Assembly: GCA_015069295.1 (NCBI GenBank)
Contig: SVIW01000006.1
Location: 1 to 64,000, forward strand
From: Clostridiales bacterium
Lineage (GTDB): Bacteria > Bacillota > Clostridia > Christensenellales > Borkfalkiaceae
Reading direction: 5' to 3'
Length of the DNA: 64,000 nucleotides
The position numbers and the translations under genes were made by a program. Below are positions 15,640 to 25,439 of the stretch, piece after piece; the stretch's first letter is position 1; each line of letters starts with the position of its first letter. The notes under the pieces are model-generated. The model saw nothing but the letters and a program-made list of their open reading frames with translations. It ran no database searches and was not told the DNA's origin.

Positions 15640-18180
15640 TTATTTTACAACGATTGCACGCACGTAAATATCGTTCGTGGAACCTTGAATACCATTAAAT
15701 TTCACACACGAAATATAATCGTAGGCATAATCCGAAAGATCGATTTCGAGTACCGCCCATTCTCCTTCCGTCATGTTTACTTTAATTTCAATCCATACGT
15801 CCTTATTGGCACCGTAATTGATTGATTCCTCCGCACTTTGCGCACCGTACGTAGAAATAACCGCCGTTGCGCAAGAGGTTCTGTTTTGGTAAACGATATA
15901 CAGTTTGCCACCGTCTACAACCTCGAGATTCTTCAAGTTGTTATCCGCCAAATAGAACATTTGATTTTTCGTCGAGGTATTTAATTGCATCGCAGACAAA
16001 CTTTCAAGATAGCTGCCGCTTACCCAACCGTCTACCGCAAAATAGCTTTCCGCGACCTCTTTATTAGACAAATCAACGCCGTTGCCGTTCAAGCCGTGGA
16101 AGGCAATCGAGTGCAGATACACCGTACCCGTACCAACGAAGTAAATCTTAACCCCCGTCAAGTTAGTGAGCTGCGTAGGAAGTTTCACCTCTACGGGCGC
16201 AGGGTTTTCCTTGGAAAGCGCAAACACGTGTTCCGTTGCGACGCCGTTACAATCCAGCACGAGCTTAATTTGTTCTACCGACGAATCTTCGGGCAACGTA
16301 TAGCGCAACGTCATCGTATCGTAAGCGTGCAAAGCAAAATTGTTAAAAGCCTTTTCCACAAAAGCGTTGCTTGTTTCCACCACCGCTTTCGCCGCGTACG
16401 CTTCAGAGGTAAAGCTTACCCCCGAGCTTGCAATATAACTTTCCACCTCGCCTTCGGTCAAGAAGTTAAGACCCGTTACGGGGCGGACGAGATCCGCGTC
16501 AAATTTACAGAATTCGAACGATTTCAAAAGATATGCGTTATCCACGCCGTTGCTGTTCGCCGCGATACGCAAAGTCTTTAACGTTCCCGTAATCCCGTAT
16601 CTGTCCAACGGAATCGTGATGGTTTCCGCCGCCTTCATCGTTGCGGGCAATTGAGCCTGCAACATGTACTCGCCCCCGTCTTCCGTCATCAAAATAAATT
16701 CGAGATACGGGATCCAACCGTAGTTTTGCACGGTCAACTTAATACTGCTGTATTCTTCCAATACGATCGTCTGGTCGATCGGTTTTAAATCGACTTGGTT
16801 ATATTGCGCTCTAAACGGCATATACACAAGCAAACCTTCCGTCTTGTTGTATACGTCAACGTATTGTTCTAATCCAGTATGGTCGCACATAAGCCCCGAT
16901 TTATACGACGACTTATCCGCAGGGAAATCAAAGCCCGTAATATTCGAGCGGGTAACCCCGTCCAAGTCTTCCTGCGAATCGGACTGCAAGAAATCTTCCG
17001 CAAACGAATCTTTCGCCTGCTTCGCTTCTCTATCCGCAAGGTCGGTTACGCCCTTGATTTCTTTGATGTGCAAATGGTACGCTTCGCTTTGATCCGCCGA
17101 AGTTCTGTCGTACTGATATTGCAAACGGAGCAACCCAAGTTTCGCGCTGTTTGCCCATACGTAAGTACCGTTATATATTTTCGAGCTCAAATCGAAGGTC
17201 GCCGTAATCCAATCCCCCTCCGCAGAATATTCGAGAGGGCTCATCGTATGGGCAACTTCCATACCGCTAAACGCACCTTGGCTGAACGCGTACGTATCGT
17301 CCTCGTACATACTCGACCAATACAAAACGAGATGCGCGCCGCGGTTCTCCCCGATTACGTAGTCGTAGGGGTTCTTAAAGGTAACCTGTATCTTTTGCGT
17401 ACGGGTAATATCTACGTGCAGATTTTCCAGCATAATATGGGGGTCCATACCCGCAGGCGAATACCCAAAATCTACGTCTACGTATCCGCCGTCGCCGTCG
17501 TCCACGTAGTTGATACCGCCAAAGTACCCGCCCTGTTCGCCTGCGCCGCCTGCAACGCCGTAGAAGCGGCTTGCAATCGTTGCTGCGTCAAAATAGATAT
17601 ATTCGCTGCGTTTTAAATAGATTTCCGTATCGGAAGTAATCGGCTGCGTGAAATCAAATTCCGTTTCGCAAGCCTCGTCTGCGTAATACCCAAGCAATTC
17701 GTAGCCGTCGGCAATTTTGTCTGCTCGTTCGGCATAGCCGCCCTCGGCAACGCTATTTTCCCGTTTCAAAACCGCTTCGCTACCGTCGGTAAGATAGTAT
17801 TTTACGTCGTACCCAATCACCCAACGCGCATACAGCGTCATACTTTTACTGACCGTATCCGTGTTAAAATCCCATTTTTGGGTATACGCCTTGGAAGTAT
17901 ACCAACCCTCCAACTGGTAGTTGTTAGGATTCTTTTTCGCACGGATAGAGGGTTCTTTTACCAAGTCCCCGACTTCTAAATCTTTTTGTTGCAAGGGATT
18001 CGTAGTTTCCAATTCGTCATAATCGCCCGCACAAGGGTCGAAGGATACCGTAATCGACGTTTCTTCAACGATAGACGAACCGTCGCTATTCGTGTTTTCC
18101 GCCTCACCGCAAGCGGCAAAACAGCAAAGCCCAAAAGTCAAAGCGCAAATGGCTATCAAGCCTTTTTTCAGTCCTTTCAT
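15640..18180 (-). CDS. Large lipoprotein with InlB/FFD-type repeats
   Basis: An 846-residue surface lipoprotein starting MKGLKKG. This ATG has AAGGAG ahead of it and a proper signal peptide; the frame opens earlier, but inside the neighbouring gene. The lipobox FAAC gives Cys24. Residues about 35-185 hold two Listeria-Bacteroides (FFD) repeats, recognised by YQLEGWYTS...LYARWV and YELLGYYAD. The remainder looks like several beta-sandwich, carbohydrate-binding-type domains, with recurring LTNLTGVKIYFVG-like strands. It lies between the regulator fusion and the Gfo/Idh gene of the transporter operon. A glycan-binding role at the cell surface is inference; no catalytic motif is seen. Confidence 0.78.
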   Translation of the reverse strand: MKGLKKGLIAICALTFGLCCFAACGEAENTNSDGSSIVEETSITVSFDPCAGDYDELETTNPLQQKDLEVGDLVKEPSIRAKKNPNNYQLEGWYTSKAYTQKWDFNTDTVSKSMTLYARWVIGYDVKYYLTDGSEAVLKRENSVAEGGYAERADKIADGYELLGYYADEACETEFDFTQPITSDTEIYLKRSEYIYFDAATIASRFYGVAGGAGEQGGYFGGINYVDDGDGGYVDVDFGYSPAGMDPHIMLENLHVDITRTQKIQVTFKNPYDYVIGENRGAHLVLYWSSMYEDDTYAFSQGAFSGMEVAHTMSPLEYSAEGDWITATFDLSSKIYNGTYVWANSAKLGLLRLQYQYDRTSADQSEAYHLHIKEIKGVTDLADREAKQAKDSFAEDFLQSDSQEDLDGVTRSNITGFDFPADKSSYKSGLMCDHTGLEQYVDVYNKTEGLLVYMPFRAQYNQVDLKPIDQTIVLEEYSSIKLTVQNYGWIPYLEFILMTEDGGEYMLQAQLPATMKAAETITIPLDRYGITGTLKTLRIAANSNGVDNAYLLKSFEFCKFDADLVRPVTGLNFLTEGEVESYIASSGVSFTSEAYAAKAVVETSNAFVEKAFNNFALHAYDTMTLRYTLPEDSSVEQIKLVLDCNGVATEHVFALSKENPAPVEVKLPTQLTNLTGVKIYFVGTGTVYLHSIAFHGLNGNGVDLSNKEVAESYFAVDGWVSGSYLESLSAMQLNTSTKNQMFYLADNNLKNLEVVDGGKLYIVYQNRTSCATAVISTYGAQSAEESINYGANKDVWIEIKVNMTEGEWAVLEIDLSDYAYDYISCVKFNGIQGSTNDIYVRAIVVK

Positions 18181-18199
18181 TCTTTTTCTCCTTGAAAAT

Positions 18200-20311
18200 T
18201 TATTGTAAAACGGGAAGAGAAACAACGAGGCTTTCCTTTCTCGCTTTCTCCGCCGCAAACACACATAAGTGTCCGTAAATCGAGTCGGACAACGCCGTAA
18301 TTGACGCCGAATCCTCCACGCCGTTTAAATAGACGATAAGATCGTGCATAATCGCAAAGTCGCCGCCGCTATGCCCGTCCCGTTTTGCCCGCAAGGGTAT
18401 ATCCTCTTTTAAATCGATGGTCTTTACAATCCCGTCGAAGGCGTCTTTCGAATATTTCCGAAGCGTAAACTTATCCTCGGAAAATTTCCCCTCGATTTCG
18501 CCGTCCGTACCGATAATGCGAATACCGCGCTCCGCTTTGGTCGCACCGCCCACGAGCATAAACGTCCCGCACGAGCCGTTTTCGAAGGTTACAATAACCC
18601 CCTGTCTGTCCACAAGGTCCCCACCTGCGATATAGGCGCAACGTCCGTAGTTATCCTTGCGCAAAAATTCAATTTTTTCCTCTTCCGTAATCTCCTCGAG
18701 GGGTTTATCCAATTTGTCCCACACAAGGAAGGGCATAACCCTACGGTCGAGATACTGACGGATTGCCGAGTATTGACAGGTGCGTTCGTATTTACAATCG
18801 TAGCAAAACTCCGACGCGCCCTCCGGCATATTTTCCTTGATGAACTGTGCTCTACTTCCCAGCGACGCAACCTTGATAGGGACGGTAACGTTGTTCAACC
18901 AACACATCAAATCCATATCGTGACAGCTCTTGGCGAGCAACAAACCCAAACCGCACGCTTCCTCGCTGTTCCATTTCCCTCTGTCAAAGGAAGTAACGTA
19001 GTGGGAAGCACAGACGTTTTCGTTCATTTCTACCGTCATAATTCTGCCGATTTCCCCATCGTTGATCAGCTTTTTAATCGCTTTATAATAAGGCGTGTAC
19101 CGAAGCACGTGGCAAACGAAGACCTTACAGCCTTTTTCTTCCGCCTTATTGCGAATGGAGAAAAGCTCTTCCGCCGTCGGCACAATCGGCTCTTCGATCA
19201 GCATATTGTAACCCGCTTCTAAAAGCTGCATTGCCGTTTCGTAATGCTTTTGGTCCATCGTTGCGTTGATGGCGATATCGCACTGTATTTTCGCCTGCAA
19301 AAAGCTTTCCATATCCGCAAACAGCCTATCGTCCGTAAGCGAATAGCGGGCTTTTGCCCGATTGCGCTTGTATTCGTTGGGTTCTACAACCGCCGCGATT
19401 GCAAGCTCGTCAGGGCGTTCGAGCGAATAGTCCGCATACACCTGTCCGCGGTTGCCGTAGCCTACGATGACCGCCGTGCATTTTCTGAAATTCCACTGCC
19501 CGTTACCTTCCAATATCGCCGTAATTTTATCCGCTTCTTTTTTGTATTTCCGCAAAGCACGGTAATAGGTTTCGCGACTGGTAAAGCCAGAGGTGAAAAT
19601 AATTTCGCTGATGGTGTGCGAGCCGCGCAACCGTTTCTCAATCTCTATCGATTTTTTTACCCGCACGTAATTGAGATAAGAATTTAAATTTACCCCGAAA
19701 TACTTGTTAAACGCCGAAGAAAAATATTTGGAGCTATACCCGAATTTCTTTGATAAAAAGGATAAATTCAATTCCTCGTTAAAATGCTCGTCAATATACT
19801 GGCGCACCCGATCGAACAAATCGTCCGCGCGCTTTTTGCCCGTATCTGCGAACAACGCGCCCGCGTCGAACGCACCGATGAAATAATTGACAAACCCGCG
19901 CTTTTCGTAGGTATTGTTGTGAGCCAACTCGTCCGCCGCGCGATTAAGCATCGACAAGATTTTTTTCATCGTTCCCGAAGGAAGCCGCAGCTTGTTGTTA
20001 AAATGTTTTTCCCCGCTCGTTATCCCTAAAAGATAATCCTGTTCGATAACGACGGAAAAACCGCTGACGGGCGAAAGGATTTGCACGGCGTACGATTCGA
20101 AAAGGTTGGACACGAACACGTCGCCCCCTTTACAATCGTACTCCGCCTTGTGAATCGTGCATTTTATCGTCCCGCTTTTTATCAACAAAAAATGCACGGT
20201 ATTATAATAGCTTTTAGTCAAAAAATCCCGTTCGGTGGTTTCGCGGAATTCGGAAATACGAACTCCGTCTAAAAAACCCGACATTTTTTGACGGTTTTGT
20301 ACGCCGTCCAT
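18200..20311 (-). CDS. AraC-type regulator fused to a Gfo/Idh oxidoreductase domain
   Basis: A single 703-residue open frame with two normally separate proteins. Residues 1-160 form an AraC cupin-like sensor. Residues about 165-260 are the two helix-turn-helix units of AraC (LSFLSKKFGYSSKYFSS and ISEIIFTSGFTSRETYYRA). From 276 a full Gfo/Idh domain follows: GYGNRG at 284-289, CHDMDLM, and the CxxCxxxxxC cluster (C503, C506, C512). The catalytic EKP is EEP: Glu374, codon GAG at 19190-19192, replaces the lysine. The start codon overlaps the permease stop by one base (TAATG), so translation is coupled. It may be a transcription factor that senses a sugar or NAD(P)H through a dead enzyme; residual activity is the alternative. 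Confidence 0.88.
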   Translation of the reverse strand: MDGVQNRQKMSGFLDGVRISEFRETTERDFLTKSYYNTVHFLLIKSGTIKCTIHKAEYDCKGGDVFVSNLFESYAVQILSPVSGFSVVIEQDYLLGITSGEKHFNNKLRLPSGTMKKILSMLNRAADELAHNNTYEKRGFVNYFIGAFDAGALFADTGKKRADDLFDRVRQYIDEHFNEELNLSFLSKKFGYSSKYFSSAFNKYFGVNLNSYLNYVRVKKSIEIEKRLRGSHTISEIIFTSGFTSRETYYRALRKYKKEADKITAILEGNGQWNFRKCTAVIVGYGNRGQVYADYSLERPDELAIAAVVEPNEYKRNRAKARYSLTDDRLFADMESFLQAKIQCDIAINATMDQKHYETAMQLLEAGYNMLIEEPIVPTAEELFSIRNKAEEKGCKVFVCHVLRYTPYYKAIKKLINDGEIGRIMTVEMNENVCASHYVTSFDRGKWNSEEACGLGLLLAKSCHDMDLMCWLNNVTVPIKVASLGSRAQFIKENMPEGASEFCYDCKYERTCQYSAIRQYLDRRVMPFLVWDKLDKPLEEITEEEKIEFLRKDNYGRCAYIAGGDLVDRQGVIVTFENGSCGTFMLVGGATKAERGIRIIGTDGEIEGKFSEDKFTLRKYSKDAFDGIVKTIDLKEDIPLRAKRDGHSGGDFAIMHDLIVYLNGVEDSASITALSDSIYGHLCVFAAEKARKESLVVSLPVLQ

Positions 20312-21186
20312 TACAGCTTTAACCCTGCGGCAAAATCGCCGCTACCGAAGAATTTCATACTGATAATCGAAGTAATGATAAGCGGGATACTCGACAAAAT
20401 ATACATCGCGTAAATCGCGCCTTTATCGTTGACGAAATTCGTTTCCAAATTCTTCATCGCGGGCATCAACGTTAAATTGTCTCGGAGGATTAGAATCGGC
20501 CACAAATAGTCGTTATACACAGAGGAAACGCTGCCAACGAAGCAATACAAAATAATCGGCAAAGCAAGGGGTACGGTAAAGGTCAGATACAGCTGCATAT
20601 CGTTCGCCCCTTCTATCCTCGCGCTTTCGTAAATGGCTTTGGGCTGCTGCGAGAAGAAGGTTCTAAACAAGAACAGCGAAGTAACTTGCCCACCCGAAAG
20701 AATGGGCAATAAATACCCCACGTACGAGTCTTTCAAGCCCAGCGTATTGGAAACGAAAGGCACGAGCACGGGCATACCCATAATCGAGGGCAGCATCATA
20801 ACCGCCAAGAAGAAGATGAAAATTCCTTCTTTAAAATAGAACGTCTTATAGGTGAACAAATACCCTAAAATTGTACCGATAACACAGGTCAAAAAGGCGG
20901 AAGCAAACGCCAATAAAACGCTGCGCCAAAAATATACGTTCATACCGTCGATAAGACCAGGCCCCGACCACGCCAGCGAAAAGTTTTTGCCGATCGTAGA
21001 AAAGAACCCTTTCTTCCAAAAGGACGGGAATCCGAAAATATTCCCCGACACCGCCGCATTGTCCTTTAACGAATTCATAATCGTCAAATACAAAGGAATC
21101 AGGGTAAATACCGTGAAGACGGTGATATAGATTACAATAAAAATCTGCCAGCTTTTTTTATCTTGGCTTCTTAAACTCTTGCCCAT
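20311..21186 (-). CDS. Carbohydrate ABC transporter permease (MalG type)
   Basis: A 291-residue inner-membrane subunit of a sugar importer. It has six predicted membrane segments (first at about 17-38) and the EAA loop that contacts the ATPase, seen as ESARIEGANDMQLYLTFTVPLALP. It begins one base after the partner permease stop, and its own stop overlaps the fusion regulator start. The C-terminus ends in the short FGSGDFAAGLKL typical of this family. No ATPase gene is in the window; a shared MsiK-type ATPase is presumably encoded elsewhere. Confidence 0.92.
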   Translation of the reverse strand: MGKSLRSQDKKSWQIFIVIYITVFTVFTLIPLYLTIMNSLKDNAAVSGNIFGFPSFWKKGFFSTIGKNFSLAWSGPGLIDGMNVYFWRSVLLAFASAFLTCVIGTILGYLFTYKTFYFKEGIFIFFLAVMMLPSIMGMPVLVPFVSNTLGLKDSYVGYLLPILSGGQVTSLFLFRTFFSQQPKAIYESARIEGANDMQLYLTFTVPLALPIILYCFVGSVSSVYNDYLWPILILRDNLTLMPAMKNLETNFVNDKGAIYAMYILSSIPLIITSIISMKFFGSGDFAAGLKL

Positions 21187-21187
21187 A

Positions 21188-23578
21188 TCACACCTCCTTA
21201 TCCTTCGTTTGCATACGCAAATTCAGTACCGTGGCGACGAACAGGAACAAGAATAGTACCGTGGCGTACGCAGCAGCTTGCCCCCACGCGCCTTGGTTCA
21301 TCTTGGTATACATTTGGAAAATAACCGTCTTGTCGCCGTTTTGACCGCCCGTAACCAGTTCCGTTCTGCCAAAGTTTTGCACCGAACCGATAAAGGTAAG
21401 GATAAACACGTATTTAATCTGCGAGAAAATGAGCGGAATATCAATGAAAATAAACCGTTTCATAACGGTAATACCGTCTAGCTCCGCCGCCTCGTAATAG
21501 CTGTCGGGCACGTTCATCATCGCGCCGTAGAAAATAAGATACGACCCGACGTACGGGAAGCCCATAAAAATTAGCGAAGGCATCGGATATCGGCTAAAGA
21601 AGGAAATCTTTTCGCCGCCGCAAAGCTGTACGAGGGCGCTGAGCACGCCGTCGCCGCCCAAAATACCGTTTTTCCAAAGCAAGGTCGAAGCTATACCCGG
21701 GATAATGCCGGGGATAAACAGCAACGTACGCGTCAACGCCGAGTACCCACGGCTGCGCATAATCGTAAGGAAGAACGCAAACACAAGGGGCGGAATCAAC
21801 GCAAACACGAGGTCGAAGAATAAGAAAATGAACATATTCTTAAAGGACTCGCCCGCGTATTCGTTGGTAAATACTTCGACGTAGTTTTGGAAGTTATTCC
21901 AAATCAGAGTAGGTCTTTCCCGCGTATAATCGAAGAAAGAATTGGAAATGGACGCCACGGCGGGATAGTAACAGAACATAATAAGGAATACGCTGGATAC
22001 TACCAACATCGTGTACACAATCCATTGCTTTTTAAAATCTTTCAGCATTCTGAAAAACGCCTTGTCAAAGCCTTTCTTTTTCCAGAAAAGGAAGGAAATC
22101 AGGGTTTCTATTGCCGAAATTACGGAAAGGATAATAAAGACGATAAAAAGCGGGCGCAAGGTTTCCGCACGCAAAATCTTGTCTACGTTCCAACCCTTCA
22201 AATAGCGTACGCCCGATTCGCCGTTTACCTTATCCTCGTACAGATAGTACGCATAATCCCCTTCCGTGTTATGTATAATTGCGGAAATATCATAATCGAG
22301 ATTGCCCGTGAAAATTTCTTTTTCCGTTCTAAAATCGATAAAGGTTACCGTCTGCAAATCTTGATAGGTCGTATACCCTTTCCCCGTCGTCGAATCAAAG
22401 AAGACGTTGGTCGGCAGGGCAACCAATTCGATATCCAAACGGACGAGGTCGTCCTCTTCAAAATATTCGTTCTCAATCTCCGCAAGATCGTCGAAAGAAT
22501 ATTTAAAAATACCGGCTTTTGCGAAGGTATACACGTTGCCTTGTTCCTTATCGACGGCAACGCTCTCCGAGTTGATAACGTTGATGTTGTATACGCGGTA
22601 ACGATCCGCAAGGAATGCGGACAATTCGACTTCTACCACGCCCTCATCCCAATTATAGTTTTCAAGGGCAGGGTACACAGTTTGCACGTTTTCAAACGCC
22701 GAGTTTTCTATGCGCCGCTTTGCGCGCAGCGCCACCATATCCTCGTCTACGTATTCGATTTCGCCGTTTTCCACTCTCAATTCTTCTTCCGCATAAATTT
22801 CCGCGTAGAACGTTTGATAGTTTTTCTCGTATTCCGCCTGGTATTCCTTCATCAAAACGCCTTCGTAGTCGTTCCCTTTAAAATCGGTAGACATACGATA
22901 AAATCCGCCCTTGAAAAAGAGATACAATAACCCGTCGTATACCTCAAAGCCTTGCACCTGCAAGCCTCTTACCAGCTCTAAAACGCAAGGATTGGCACGG
23001 GTAACGTTGTAAAGATACCCCGTATCTGGCGATGCACAAATATCCTCCACGTCGTATTTGGAAACCACGATATAAGGAATACTCGTAACAACGTAGACGT
23101 GGCTTTCGTCTTCCGTCAAGCCCTTGAAATCCCCGTTAATTAACGCGTAATCATCGCAAAGTTGCAATCCGTCTTTCGTGTTTTCCAGCTTGAAAAGATA
23201 ATGTACGTTGGTATAAATCCAAACGTAACCCGATTCTTTCCCAACCATAAACGATTGAATATTACCCACGTCGAAATCTTTCCCAAAACGAGCTTTCGCC
23301 TCGTCTTTTAACGAGAAAGGCTCGCCAATGGGATTCCCCTCCTTGTCCATGTGGTACACGGAGGAGTTGGACGTTGCGTAATACCAATCGTTATCTATCC
23401 CTGCGGCAATCGAGGTAACGTTCGACCCGTCTGCAGCCGCAATCCGTTCCCCCGAAGGCATTAAAATACCCAAGACGACGGTCGCCGCTATCAACAACGC
23501 CAACAAAACCGCCGAAATAATCGCCGCGAGTTTACTCTTATTTTTCTTTTTGCAAAAATCTTTTTTTGCTTCTGCCAT
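21188..23578 (-). CDS. ABC sugar permease (MalF type) with a giant extracytoplasmic domain
   Basis: A 796-residue protein, more than twice the usual ~300. The start MAEAKKD has GGGGATGG upstream; an in-frame ATG seven codons earlier lacks a ribosome site. One membrane segment (about 16-40) leads into roughly 430 residues predicted outside the membrane. These show repeated short strands with aromatic ends (NDWYYATSNSSVYHMDKEG, GLLYLFFKGGFYRMS, GNVYTFAKAGIFKYS), like a beta-propeller. A further membrane segment near 475 and the standard permease core follow, with the EAA loop as EAAELDGITVMKRF. The outer domain may dock or replace part of a binding protein, or sense ligand. Confidence 0.85.
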   Translation of the reverse strand: MAEAKKDFCKKKNKSKLAAIISAVLLALLIAATVVLGILMPSGERIAAADGSNVTSIAAGIDNDWYYATSNSSVYHMDKEGNPIGEPFSLKDEAKARFGKDFDVGNIQSFMVGKESGYVWIYTNVHYLFKLENTKDGLQLCDDYALINGDFKGLTEDESHVYVVTSIPYIVVSKYDVEDICASPDTGYLYNVTRANPCVLELVRGLQVQGFEVYDGLLYLFFKGGFYRMSTDFKGNDYEGVLMKEYQAEYEKNYQTFYAEIYAEEELRVENGEIEYVDEDMVALRAKRRIENSAFENVQTVYPALENYNWDEGVVEVELSAFLADRYRVYNINVINSESVAVDKEQGNVYTFAKAGIFKYSFDDLAEIENEYFEEDDLVRLDIELVALPTNVFFDSTTGKGYTTYQDLQTVTFIDFRTEKEIFTGNLDYDISAIIHNTEGDYAYYLYEDKVNGESGVRYLKGWNVDKILRAETLRPLFIVFIILSVISAIETLISFLFWKKKGFDKAFFRMLKDFKKQWIVYTMLVVSSVFLIMFCYYPAVASISNSFFDYTRERPTLIWNNFQNYVEVFTNEYAGESFKNMFIFLFFDLVFALIPPLVFAFFLTIMRSRGYSALTRTLLFIPGIIPGIASTLLWKNGILGGDGVLSALVQLCGGEKISFFSRYPMPSLIFMGFPYVGSYLIFYGAMMNVPDSYYEAAELDGITVMKRFIFIDIPLIFSQIKYVFILTFIGSVQNFGRTELVTGGQNGDKTVIFQMYTKMNQGAWGQAAAYATVLFLFLFVATVLNLRMQTKDKEV

Positions 23579-23614
23579 CTCGTTCCATCCCCTTTTCATA
23601 AGGTTTGGACGGGT

Positions 23615-25366
23615 TTACGATTTCGCTATCCCATCGTCCAAATCCAAGTTTTCAGGCTTCCAACAATTTACGCTCCAGTTTCTCAAATTCTTCGCCTCAC
23701 GCGGCCAAGCGGAAAGCAAAGTCGAATGCCAATTCGTTGCAAACTGCGTTGCCGTCATCGCCAAATCACCCTCGCCCATCATAAAGCGTTTCCAATAGGT
23801 CTGGTTTTGCTGCATTGCCGTCGCGTCTGCGCAAAGTCCGCAAATCAACCATTCGATATATTCGTTGTTGTCGGACAAGCCGCTGAATTGTACTTTTTCA
23901 CTGCTGAAGAACGCCTTCCATTTTTCAGGCACAGCCACCAAATCGTTATTGACCGTCGTCAAGCCCTGCGGCGTTGCGCTCGTTCCTTCCAACGCATTAT
24001 AATAAATCGACTGCCCGTACGGCGACATAAAGAATTTAATAAAGTCAAGGTTTAATCTGTTTTGGCTAGCATCGTGCGAAACAATGGAAAGATAACCGCC
24101 GTTGCCGCCAACGTCACGAACAATCGTGCCTTCCTTGATAAACCCACCCTTACTGTGCATCGTAGGATAGTCAAACAAATCCGCATCTACCTTCGAATCC
24201 GCTCTACCAAAGAGTAAGCCCGAGCCCACGAAATCCAAGAAGATCTGCGGGGAATCGTCGCCTTGCGATTGCTGATAGAATTCGCTACGCATTTCGTCGT
24301 GCGTAACGGTATCCGCCCCGACTGCAAGGTAGGGTTTCAAGGCTTCGAACTGCGACAAGAATTCTTTAAATCTCGCGCTGTTTGCGCCAACGTACGCGCT
24401 TTCCGTCTGCCCCGCGCTCGTCTTAATCGTAAGCGGCGTTTCAGGGTCAAGAATGGTGGACAAGAGCTTGTTGTGGCTCAAGTCGAAATCCTTATGCGCT
24501 TCGGGCGTTTCCGCCGTCAAATCCACCTTATACGTTACGCCGTCGGTTCTCGTCTTTTGTACGTAATCGTACATGTTTCTATAGTAATAGTCCCCGTAAA
24601 TACGAAGCAACCACATAAACTGCGAACCGCCAACCGACGAAGGATGCAAGGAAAGTCCCAAAGGCTCGCTATACCCAGCTTTCTGCATATAATCGCAAAG
24701 ACTGATAAGCTCTGCCCACGTCTCGGGGTTTTTCGCTACGCCACCGTTATAACCTTCCGCCGCCGCTTTTGCGAGGGCTTCCTTGTTGACGAACCAACCC
24801 GTGTTGAGATTAAGGCTGTTCATGATAAATACGTCCGTGTTCATACCCGACGTATCGGTAACGTAAGCGTTCTTCGTCAAAACTTCCGTCCAATACTTGT
24901 TACCCGCATAAGCGTTTAAACCGTATACGCTCGAATACATATTATAGCATTCTGCGGTCAATACCTTGGCAGAGAGCAGATTCCCCTGCACGATATCCCA
25001 TTCGGTTTCGTCGTCCGCTACTTCCGTATCTGCGATTTCTTTATAGCTTGCCGCATTGTATTTCGTATCCAATACGACCCCAACCGCGCCGCCGTGGATC
25101 TTTTCGTATTCGTCCGCAACCGCGCGCCAGCCCGCCTCGGTACCATCGAAAACAATGGCAACGTCAATCGAGCCTTCCATTTGCTTTACCTTGTCCAAAC
25201 GGGGCATATACGCCTGGTCCAGCTCATCGAATTGATAGGAAAGCTTTACCCCGTCTATGGGTTTGTCCGAGGTAGAAGAGCCTCCGGACGGTTCCGAATC
25301 CCCGCAAGCCCCAAACGCAAACGTCGCCGCAAGCGCCAAACACAACGCCGAAATTCTTTTCTTCAT
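23615..25366 (-). CDS. Extracellular solute-binding lipoprotein (sugar importer, cluster 1)
   Basis: A 583-residue substrate-capture component of the importer, anchored by a lipid at the lipobox FGAC (Cys20). The body shows a family 1-type binding-protein pattern: IDVAIVFDGTEAGWRAVADEYEKIHGG near the N-terminus and a long C-terminal lobe with FIKFFMSPYGQSIYYNALEG. It is longer than the usual 420-460 residues. It is the first gene of the cluster 1 operon, 36 bases before the large permease. AAGGAGG precedes the ATG. The substrate is not recognisable; context suggests an oligosaccharide. Confidence 0.9.
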   Translation of the reverse strand: MKKRISALCLALAATFAFGACGDSEPSGGSSTSDKPIDGVKLSYQFDELDQAYMPRLDKVKQMEGSIDVAIVFDGTEAGWRAVADEYEKIHGGAVGVVLDTKYNAASYKEIADTEVADDETEWDIVQGNLLSAKVLTAECYNMYSSVYGLNAYAGNKYWTEVLTKNAYVTDTSGMNTDVFIMNSLNLNTGWFVNKEALAKAAAEGYNGGVAKNPETWAELISLCDYMQKAGYSEPLGLSLHPSSVGGSQFMWLLRIYGDYYYRNMYDYVQKTRTDGVTYKVDLTAETPEAHKDFDLSHNKLLSTILDPETPLTIKTSAGQTESAYVGANSARFKEFLSQFEALKPYLAVGADTVTHDEMRSEFYQQSQGDDSPQIFLDFVGSGLLFGRADSKVDADLFDYPTMHSKGGFIKEGTIVRDVGGNGGYLSIVSHDASQNRLNLDFIKFFMSPYGQSIYYNALEGTSATPQGLTTVNNDLVAVPEKWKAFFSSEKVQFSGLSDNNEYIEWLICGLCADATAMQQNQTYWKRFMMGEGDLAMTATQFATNWHSTLLSAWPREAKNLRNWSVNCWKPENLDLDDGIAKS

Positions 25367-25439
25367 ACTATTTTGCCTCCTTATTTTGTGTTTTTATAAA
25401 ATATACTTTCATAAAAAACCAAATATTTTCCTTTCTTAA

